From Micavibrio sp. (lineage in GTDB: Bacteria; Pseudomonadota; Alphaproteobacteria; Micavibrionales; Micavibrionaceae): 50,151 nucleotides of DNA. Shown in pieces: positions 7,940-15,429 of this stretch. The translations under genes were made by a program, and so were the position numbers. The first letter of the stretch is position 1. Each line of letters opens with the position of its first letter. The notes beneath the pieces are model-generated. The model worked only from the letters and a program-made list of their open reading frames with translations. It made no database searches and was not told the DNA's origin. The stretch is from NCBI GenBank assembly GCA_019634145.1, contig JAHQVU010000036.1, positions 1 to 50,151 of the forward strand, written 5' to 3'.

Positions 7940-9568
7940 GTGTCTACGCAGTATGTTTATGTGATGAATGGCTTATCAAAGGCTTATGATAACAAGAAGA
8001 TATTAGAAAATATTACGCTGTCCTTCCTGCCCGGCGCGAAAATCGGGGTTTTGGGGCCGAATGGTGCGGGTAAATCGACCTTGCTCAAAATCATGGCGGG
8101 TGTGGATAAGGATTATACCGGCGAAGCATGGGCCGCGCAGGGTGTACGCATTGGCTATCTGGAGCAAGAACCGCAGTTGGACAAGAGTAAAACGGTCGCG
8201 CAGAACGTCATGGATGGTCTCAGCGATATTAAAGACATGATAGACCGCTATAACGAGATCGGCGTTTTGATGGCTGAGCCGGACGCAGATTTTGACGCGC
8301 TGATGGCCGAAATGGGTGAGCTGCAGGAGAAGATCGATGCGGCCGATGGTTGGGAGCTTGATCGTACAATTAAAATGGCGATGCAGGCTTTGCGCTGTCC
8401 GCCGGGTGATAGCGGTGTTGAAAAGCTATCGGGCGGTGAAAAGCGACGCGTTGCGCTTTGCCGCTTACTTTTGGAGCGTCCAGACATCCTGCTTCTCGAT
8501 GAACCGACCAACCACCTTGATGCGGAGAGCGTGAGCTGGCTGCAGAAATTCCTGAAAGATTATAAGGGCACGGTTGTGATGATTACACACGATCGCTACT
8601 TCCTTGATAACGTCACGGGCTGGATTCTGGAGGTTGACCGCGGTCAGGGCATTCCATATGAGGGTAATTATTCGGCCTATCTTGAAGCCAAGCGTAAGCG
8701 TATGGAGCAGGAATCGCGCGAAGAAGATGTGCGTCAGCGTACGCTGGCACGTGAACAGGAGTGGATGGGCAAGAGCCCGACAGCGCGCCGCGCGAAATCG
8801 AAGGCGCGTATCAATGCTTATCAAGACCTTTTGGCTGAAAGTCAAAAAGTTGACAAGCGTGGCTGTCAGATTGTTATTCCGACGCCGCCGCGCCTTGGAA
8901 ATCAGGTGATCGAAGCCAAGGGGATTTCAAAGAAATTCGGTGATAAAGAGCTTATCAATAACCTCTCCTTCAGCCTTCCGCCCGGTGGGATTGTCGGGGT
9001 GATTGGAGCAAACGGTGCGGGTAAAACCACATTGTTCAAGATGATCACTGGACAGGAAAAACCTGATAGTGGTGATTTCACTGTCGGTGATACCGTTAAG
9101 CTAGGCTATGTCGACCAAAGCCGCGATAGTTTGAGTAGCAAAAACACCGTATGGGAAGAGATTTCCGGTGGTACCGATATTATTCAGCTCGGTAAGGTCG
9201 AGATGCAATCACGGGCTTACGTGTCCTCCTTTAACTTCCGTAAAGGCGACCAGCAGCAGCTAGTTAAAGATTTGTCAGGCGGTCAGCGTAACCGCGTGCA
9301 CCTTGCAAAAATGCTTAAAGAAGAAGCCAATGTGATCTTACTCGATGAGCCGACCAACGATTTGGACACCGAGACTTTGGCAGCGTTGGAAGAGGCAATT
9401 GAGACGTTTCCGGGGTGCGCGGTGATTATTTCGCACGATCGCTGGTTCCTTGACCGTTTGGCTACGCATATCCTTGCTTTCGAGGGCAACGGTCATGTCG
9501 AGTGGTTTGAGGGTAATTATGAGGATTATGAGGCTGATCTGGAGCGTAGGAACTCCAAAGCTGCTTAA
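7940..9568 (+). CDS. ettA: Energy-dependent translational throttle protein EttA (ABC-F ATPase)
   Basis: 542 residues from the GTG at 7940. I chose it because AAGAGG lies 7 bases upstream and because the protein then begins [17 protein letters not shown], matching EttA N termini; the open frame extends 23 codons further up but with unrelated sequence. Two ABC cassettes are visible: Walker [10 protein letters not shown], signature [13 protein letters not shown] and Walker [19 protein letters not shown] in the first; [22 protein letters not shown] and [18 protein letters not shown] in the second. The arm and linker segment specific to EttA lies between them ([11 protein letters not shown] on). 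There is no membrane domain. EttA binds the ribosomal E site and slows the first elongation step when the ADP/ATP ratio is high. A terminator-like hairpin precedes the gene. Confidence 0.96.
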   Translation: MSTQYVYVMNGLSKAYDNKKILENITLSFLPGAKIGVLGPNGAGKSTLLKIMAGVDKDYTGEAWAAQGVRIGYLEQEPQLDKSKTVAQNVMDGLSDIKDMIDRYNEIGVLMAEPDADFDALMAEMGELQEKIDAADGWELDRTIKMAMQALRCPPGDSGVEKLSGGEKRRVALCRLLLERPDILLLDEPTNHLDAESVSWLQKFLKDYKGTVVMITHDRYFLDNVTGWILEVDRGQGIPYEGNYSAYLEAKRKRMEQESREEDVRQRTLAREQEWMGKSPTARRAKSKARINAYQDLLAESQKVDKRGCQIVIPTPPRLGNQVIEAKGISKKFGDKELINNLSFSLPPGGIVGVIGANGAGKTTLFKMITGQEKPDSGDFTVGDTVKLGYVDQSRDSLSSKNTVWEEISGGTDIIQLGKVEMQSRAYVSSFNFRKGDQQQLVKDLSGGQRNRVHLAKMLKEEANVILLDEPTNDLDTETLAALEEAIETFPGCAVIISHDRWFLDRLATHILAFEGNGHVEWFEGNYEDYEADLERRNSKAA

Positions 9569-9641
9569 ATCCTATCCTTTTAACTAGGCCTTAATAGTTC
9601 GAGCGTATAATAACGCCATGAAATGTACGCTTTAGTGCTGA

Positions 9642-9690
9642 TTTTAGTTAAATTAAGAAAAATCAAAAAATTAACTAAAATTTTAACTAA
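9642..9690 (+). promoter_or_regulatory. AT-rich repeat region upstream of the DotA/TraY cluster
   Basis: The 169-base gap before the first DotA/TraY gene contains a perfect 10-base inverted repeat (TTTTAGTTAA at 9642-9651, TTAACTAAAA at 9671-9680) and a second copy of TTAACTAA at 9683-9690. These repeats lie about 50-95 bases before the GTG start and are the best candidates for an operator or promoter-proximal site of the three-gene cluster. No clear -35/-10 pair can be fixed by eye. Confidence 0.35.
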
Positions 9691-9737
9691 TTTAGCGGTA
9701 AACTGGTAATAGCAGGCTTGTTAAAAGTGAGTGGTAA

Positions 9738-12620
9738 GTGAGTGGTATAACTGTAAAAAAAGTGATTAAGTACTCTGTCATGCCGGAAATTTTTCCGCGT
9801 ATGCGCAGATTATTCACGTCCGGTTTCAGCTATGTCATATTTCTGATGGCGCAGATTTATGCGATGGTGCGCCTCATTCCTGCCAATCACCCTTATCTTC
9901 TAGAAGAAAATATTGGCCGCTTCGGCTTTAAAGATGTTGTTGCCACGGCGGCAAATAATCTGGTTATCGAAAAAAAAAATATTGATCAGATTATTGTGTT
10001 CGGTTTGATGCTTTCCGCAATTGTGCTGCTTTTGCTTCAAATTGTGATTTTGATCGGATCACTCATATTCGGCGGTGTGGCAATGGCTGGTGGTGGAGGC
10101 GGCATCGTCGTCTCCGAATTATTTGTAACGGCAAATCCGGAACATGATATCGCTTATATGTTGATGGATCGGGTGTTCGGTATTCCCGATATGTTCGGAT
10201 CATGTATATCAGTGGGCGTTGCTTGTGTTGATTCAGCGGGCAATAATTATGATACCGGGGCATTTCCGTGGTCTTTCCATGCGGCTTTACAGCAATTTTT
10301 CCGCTTTTATTCGACAGCGATGCTGATCATCGGGACTATAATTGTATGCTACTATATCGTTGTTATCGTTGCAGAAACTGCGACAACAGGAACACCATTT
10401 GGTAAGAGATTTCAAAATGTCTGGGTGCCTGTGCGTTTGATTGTTGCTGTTGGTATGCTCATTCCTTTGCAATACGGCTATAATGCCGGACAATATATTG
10501 CATTTCATGCTGCTAAATACGGCTCATCCATGGCGACTTATTCTTGGCGGAGCTTTAACGATGCAGTAGGAAGTAGTCTTGGCGATGGCGCAAATCCGTT
10601 AGGAGAGGCAGAAAACCTATTGGGTAAGCCACAAACTCCGGATGTATCTGGAATAGTCGAAGCTCTTTCAATTGCACATACTTGTGCGTATTCCAATTGG
10701 TTTAATGATTATAGTGCGATAGGCATCGCCAACAAAAATGCTGTGGGCGCGAATGTTCTTGGTAACAGAGCTGCATATTTGCAGCGGAGCAAAATTAAAC
10801 CCTATCTTACAAAAACGCCTGAAGCATGGATGGGTGGTGGAAATGAGCCGGGTGTGATGCTTTTAGATGCAGGCACAACTTACAACCAGGCAAAGAATTT
10901 CTTTTATGGCGGGGATATCGTTATTACTTTTGGGCGAGTTGTGGACGAGAAAGAGGGCACGGCTGTAAATGATCTATATGCAAGTGATATTATCCCTGAA
11001 TGCGGAAAAGTCGCTGTTTTTATTACTGATCCAGCGGATTCCGGTGGTGGAAACATTTATTCTGGCAGTGCAGATATTCAGGATTTTTATTATAATACAA
11101 TTACTAATGGCTGGTTTGGGGATGAAAACATTGACTACATAAATTTCGCGCAGCATATGGTTCAAGAAAACAGCACTGCTGGTGACGTTTGTGCGTTACC
11201 AGCGGGTGGCGGTTTGAGGGATTGTGCTGATGGCGCCGGGACAACTATTCAAGTGCAATGGCGACAGGAGCGCATTACCGATTTGACGGTCGAGCTGGAA
11301 ACAGCAATTTCCGATATCTGGGACGTGTATCGTACCGAGACAGAGCCTTTTGCGATCACCGATGAGGTTCTTAATCGAGGGTGGGGCGGCGCCGGTATTT
11401 GGTTTAACAGTGTTGCAAGTATCAATGGTAAATGGATGTCATCTGTTGCAAATTTGCCTGTTATTATCTCAATGCCACAGGTTTTGGAAGAGATTAGAAA
11501 TGCCAGATCTTCGAGATCGAAGCAGGTGAACGGTTATCAGGCATATAACCCGGAAACAATGCCCGGGGATGCTGATGACTTTGCTGCAACTCTGAACAGT
11601 ATTATTTCGGATTATACAACGGCGCCGACCATTTTGTACAAAACACTCGTTTATTGGCGCGCGGGTAAAAAGAATTTTAATGATAATGGCCGCGATTCAA
11701 ATATGGGGCCTATTTTAACGGCTATTCACCTTATTTTTGGTACCGGCGGTTTATTCTCTATGCGTAGTGATGATAATTTGACAGTTCATCCATTGGCGCA
11801 ATTGGCATCATTAGGACGTTCATTAGTGGATGCCTCTATCCGGAATATTGCCATCTCATCCGGTTCGGCGGCATTAGGCGGATTAATGTCAGCCTTCCCA
11901 GGTGCTATTTCAGAGCGGGCTCAAGCGGTTGGGAGTATGGCGGCGTCCATTTCTTATATTGCGCTGACAGCCGGTTTGATACTTTATTATGTTCTGCCGT
12001 TTATGCCGTTTTTATATTTCTTTTTTGCAGTAGCATCATGGATTAAAACAATTTTCGAGGCGATGGTCGGTGTGCCGTTATGGGCATTGGCTCATTTGCG
12101 TATTGATGGTGACGGGTTGCCGGGAGACTCTGCACAGAATGGTTATTTCCTTATTCTCGAAATTTTCTTAAGGCCGATCCTTACGGTCGCGGGTTTGCTC
12201 GCTGCTATGGTTATATTTACGGCGCAGGTGCGTATTCTGAGCCTGGTATGGGGATTGGTTGTTCAAAACAGCGGCGGCTTTGATATGGGCGGCATGGCCA
12301 CGGGCGCTGCTTCTGTTGATGTCGGATTCTTAAGAAATATGATTGATCAGTTCTTCTTTACGATCAGCTACACAATTGTTGTCTATATGATGGCTACGGC
12401 TTCCTTTAAGCTGATTGATACTATTCCGGATAACATTCTACGCTGGGCCGGATCGAATGCGTCGTCCTTTGGCGATATTAACCATGACCCGACAGGCGAG
12501 CTTACGCGTTATGCAGCACTTGGCGGTATGACAGTTATTCGAGAGGCTTCTGAAGGTGTTACTAAATTTAGTGGCGGTATTGCTGGGTCGGCAGGTAGAT
12601 TCTTGGGTGGAGGGAGATAG
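9738..12620 (+). CDS. DotA/TraY-family membrane protein, copy 1
   Basis: 960 residues from a GTG start; the following codons align with the N termini of the two downstream paralogues (KKVIKYSVMPEIFPRMRRLF), which supports it. Features in order: N-terminal hydrophobic helices, ENIGRFGFKDVVATAANNL near 55, NIDQIIVF near 80, a helix pair near 90-120, FVTANPEHDIAYML near 130, a Cys pair in FGSCISVGVAC near 155, then TGTPFGKRFQNVWVPVRLIV near 215, a large soluble domain (about 260-660) with RGWGGAGIWFN near 550, GLFSMR and VHPLAQLASLGRSLVDASIR near 675-700, and a C-terminal membrane block with LPFMPFLYFFFAVASWIKTI and MVGVPLWALAHLRIDGDGLP. DotA in type IVB secretion and TraY in IncI conjugation are polytopic inner-membrane proteins of the export apparatus. 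Which transport this copy serves is unknown. Confidence 0.88.
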   Translation: MSGITVKKVIKYSVMPEIFPRMRRLFTSGFSYVIFLMAQIYAMVRLIPANHPYLLEENIGRFGFKDVVATAANNLVIEKKNIDQIIVFGLMLSAIVLLLLQIVILIGSLIFGGVAMAGGGGGIVVSELFVTANPEHDIAYMLMDRVFGIPDMFGSCISVGVACVDSAGNNYDTGAFPWSFHAALQQFFRFYSTAMLIIGTIIVCYYIVVIVAETATTGTPFGKRFQNVWVPVRLIVAVGMLIPLQYGYNAGQYIAFHAAKYGSSMATYSWRSFNDAVGSSLGDGANPLGEAENLLGKPQTPDVSGIVEALSIAHTCAYSNWFNDYSAIGIANKNAVGANVLGNRAAYLQRSKIKPYLTKTPEAWMGGGNEPGVMLLDAGTTYNQAKNFFYGGDIVITFGRVVDEKEGTAVNDLYASDIIPECGKVAVFITDPADSGGGNIYSGSADIQDFYYNTITNGWFGDENIDYINFAQHMVQENSTAGDVCALPAGGGLRDCADGAGTTIQVQWRQERITDLTVELETAISDIWDVYRTETEPFAITDEVLNRGWGGAGIWFNSVASINGKWMSSVANLPVIISMPQVLEEIRNARSSRSKQVNGYQAYNPETMPGDADDFAATLNSIISDYTTAPTILYKTLVYWRAGKKNFNDNGRDSNMGPILTAIHLIFGTGGLFSMRSDDNLTVHPLAQLASLGRSLVDASIRNIAISSGSAALGGLMSAFPGAISERAQAVGSMAASISYIALTAGLILYYVLPFMPFLYFFFAVASWIKTIFEAMVGVPLWALAHLRIDGDGLPGDSAQNGYFLILEIFLRPILTVAGLLAAMVIFTAQVRILSLVWGLVVQNSGGFDMGGMATGAASVDVGFLRNMIDQFFFTISYTIVVYMMATASFKLIDTIPDNILRWAGSNASSFGDINHDPTGELTRYAALGGMTVIREASEGVTKFSGGIAGSAGRFLGGGR

Positions 12621-12622
12621 AC

Positions 12623-15394
12623 ATGCAGGCAAAGCGCAAAGATATTTTCTTCTATATTTTGTTTCCGCAAATATTACCACGTTTGCGCGATCTGATTATG
12701 AGCGGCTTTCAGTTTATTCCCTACATGATCGCCTATGTTTATGCGGCGGTAAAGTTGCTGCCGGTGGGGCACCCTTTTCTGAATGGTAAGAATATAGGAC
12801 GTTACAGCTTGCGCGATGTTGTATTCGAGGCCGGACGTCAATTAAATTGGAATATTCGGAATATCGATCAGATTCTGATCTTTTTAATGGTGATTGTCGG
12901 GCTGATTTTGATGATCATGCAAATAGGCCTTCTTGCTGTTTCTTTATTCATCGGCCCGGTTTTCGCGGCTGCCGGGGGCTTTCCAACCAGCTTTGCCGAC
13001 TTCTTTGTAACTGCTAATCCGGATCAGGATTTGGCATATATAATGTTGGATTTGGTTTTTGGCGTGCCTGATATGTTTAATTCTTGTGTGTTTGCGGGAG
13101 GGTGTGTCGATTCCGATAATAACGCGGTGGGCGCATTGATTGCGCAGCAAAATGGGATCACTGCCGTGCATGCGGGGCTACATGCCTTATTTCGTGTTTA
13201 CTCGCTGGGCCTTTTGGTCATCGCGGCGATGATTTTTTCTTATATGGTCGCGACTGTTATTGCAGAAACGATGCAAAGCGGTATGCCATTTGGTCGCCGT
13301 TATAACCATGTGTGGGCACCGATAAGAATGGTGGTTGCGTTCGGTTTGCTTATTCCAATTTCTTTGGGTTTGAATACCTCGCAGTATTTGGTTTTGTATG
13401 CAGCAAAATTCGGATCAAGCTTTGCTACAAATGGCTGGGTTTATTTTTATAACAATCTCGAAAACGGGATGATCTCGTCTATTGGATCGGGTCAGCAGCA
13501 AGATATGGTCGCGGTGCCGAATGCACCGCAAATGGGCAGTTTACTTCAATTCTTGTACACAGCGCGTGCGTGTGCTTTTGCCGAGGATATGCGTGAAGGT
13601 CATGATGAAAAAAATCGCCCCGAAGTTAAACCCTGGATTGTCTTGCATCCTGAAAATGCGGTGAAAGCGCTTGAAATCTCTACGGTGCCTATTGACTATA
13701 ACCAAATCATGAATGCAATTGAGGGTGATGCGGGTGTTACAGTTCGTTTTGGCCGATGGGATAATGATAATAACAGGGCAGGCTCAACAGCAAATGCCGG
13801 ACTTGTGGAACCGGTTTGTGGTGAATTGTATATTCCTTTAACCGACCCGCGTCCTGCTGCTGATCAGGCAGATGCTATGCGCGCGGTGCAGGAGTTTTAT
13901 ATCTCTATTATCCCGGCGATCTGGATGGATGCCGATCCGGATGTCAACGCTGAGGCATTTATTCTGTCTTATGCGTATGTCCATAATTTTGTGAATGATC
14001 AAGCGAGGAACTATACTTATGGTGAACCTACAAATGCACAAAGTAGGTCCCAAAAAAATATTTGGAATGGTGCTATAGCGGCGCTTATTAGTAATCCGGG
14101 CTCGTCGGCTTATGCCTCAGCACCTTATGTGCAAACTGGCCTTCCTGCCGGTGGTGTGGTGCAGGCAATGTATGAAAGTGACGATTTTCAGATTGCTTTG
14201 GCTTATCTCGAAAAAGGCTGGGCCGGCGCTGCCATATGGTACAACAAGATTGCAGAGCTTAACGGGATGATTGGCGATACTGTCGCTAATAAACCGAATA
14301 TAAAATCATACCCCAGAATTATGGCTGAAGTGAGCCAAATAAAAGCCAAAGGGAAAGGAAGTGTATCTGTAGGAAACCAGTTTGACCCTACTGGCATTGA
14401 CCTTGGGGAGCCATTTGACAATTTGGTGGCTCAAGCGCTTTACGCAACTTATAACTTCTGGTCTCAGAGCGGCTCACTGCAATCTGCGCATAATCAAAAT
14501 TCAGGCAACGCTTTTAAAGATCTTATCAATATGATGTTCGGAACTGATGGGCTCTTTAGTATGCGCGACCCGCAAAATGCCAATGTACACCCGCTGGCGT
14601 TACTTTCTGTTTTAGGTCGTGGGTTAATATCAGCGTCTATCAATAATTTGGCTTCGGCAGGGTTTGTGGCAGGGGTCGGTGAATTTGCAAATATGAGCGG
14701 TGTGAATATATCGGGAGCTGCAGGGAGTATAGCCAGTGCTTTGGTGAAATTCTCTATGGTCGGTTTGACAGCAGGGTTTGTGCTGTATTACGTCATTCCG
14801 TTTCTTCCCTTTATCTATTTTATGTTTGCGTTTAGTGGCTGGGTTAAAGGGATATTCGAGGCTATGGTCGGCGCGCCATTATGGGCATTAGCGCATATTC
14901 GTATCGATGGGCACGGTTTACCCGGACAAGCGGCTGTGACAGGATATCTTCTGATCTTCGAGATATTCTTGCGACCAATTTTGATGGTCTTTGGTCTGTT
15001 AGCCAGTATATCGATATTCTCGGCTTTGGTATTCGTTCTAAATTTGGTTTTTGACCTGGTTGTCAGCAATGTGGGGGGCTATGACGTTGAAGCCGGTATT
15101 GCCAATGCGGGCGCCGCCGGTGGGATGGAGGGCTTCCGTGATGTTGTTGATCAATTGTTCTTCACTGTCATTTATACAGTTATTGTTTATATGCTTGGTA
15201 TGTCTTCCTTTAAATTGATTGATCTTATTCCGAACAACATTCTGCGATGGTTGGGGCATGCGGTTTCGACATTTAATGACAGCCAGGAAAATGCTGCGGA
15301 AGCTATGGTGGGTAAAGTATCACAAGGTTCACAGCAGACTTTCTCGGCGATCGGTGGCGGTCTAGGAAAGCTTGTAAACCCCAGAGGCGGGTAG
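12623..15394 (+). CDS. DotA/TraY-family membrane protein, copy 2
   Basis: 923 residues, starting 2 bases after copy 1 ends, with GGAGG about 9 bases upstream of the ATG, so it is co-translated with copy 1. It keeps every block of the family: KNIGRYSLRDVVFEAGRQL, NIDQILIF, FVTANPDQDLAYIMLD, FNSCVFAGGC, SGMPFGRRYNHVWAPIRMVV, ISLGLNTSQYLVLYAAKFGS, VCGELYIPLTDP, KGWAGAAIWYNKIAELNG, GLFSMR, VHPLALLSVLGRGLISASIN, LPFIYFMFAFSGWVKGIFEA and APLWALAHIRIDGHGLP. The large middle domain (about 290-620) differs most from the other copies, while the C-terminal membrane block is best conserved. An N-terminal hydrophobic segment is followed by a loop with the paired Cys, probably periplasmic. A heteromeric membrane complex with copies 1 and 3 is my inference. 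Confidence 0.88.
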   Translation: MQAKRKDIFFYILFPQILPRLRDLIMSGFQFIPYMIAYVYAAVKLLPVGHPFLNGKNIGRYSLRDVVFEAGRQLNWNIRNIDQILIFLMVIVGLILMIMQIGLLAVSLFIGPVFAAAGGFPTSFADFFVTANPDQDLAYIMLDLVFGVPDMFNSCVFAGGCVDSDNNAVGALIAQQNGITAVHAGLHALFRVYSLGLLVIAAMIFSYMVATVIAETMQSGMPFGRRYNHVWAPIRMVVAFGLLIPISLGLNTSQYLVLYAAKFGSSFATNGWVYFYNNLENGMISSIGSGQQQDMVAVPNAPQMGSLLQFLYTARACAFAEDMREGHDEKNRPEVKPWIVLHPENAVKALEISTVPIDYNQIMNAIEGDAGVTVRFGRWDNDNNRAGSTANAGLVEPVCGELYIPLTDPRPAADQADAMRAVQEFYISIIPAIWMDADPDVNAEAFILSYAYVHNFVNDQARNYTYGEPTNAQSRSQKNIWNGAIAALISNPGSSAYASAPYVQTGLPAGGVVQAMYESDDFQIALAYLEKGWAGAAIWYNKIAELNGMIGDTVANKPNIKSYPRIMAEVSQIKAKGKGSVSVGNQFDPTGIDLGEPFDNLVAQALYATYNFWSQSGSLQSAHNQNSGNAFKDLINMMFGTDGLFSMRDPQNANVHPLALLSVLGRGLISASINNLASAGFVAGVGEFANMSGVNISGAAGSIASALVKFSMVGLTAGFVLYYVIPFLPFIYFMFAFSGWVKGIFEAMVGAPLWALAHIRIDGHGLPGQAAVTGYLLIFEIFLRPILMVFGLLASISIFSALVFVLNLVFDLVVSNVGGYDVEAGIANAGAAGGMEGFRDVVDQLFFTVIYTVIVYMLGMSSFKLIDLIPNNILRWLGHAVSTFNDSQENAAEAMVGKVSQGSQQTFSAIGGGLGKLVNPRGG

Positions 15395-15429
15395 ATAGAT
15401 GGCTAGGGAAGGCAGGTCAGTATAGTTAA

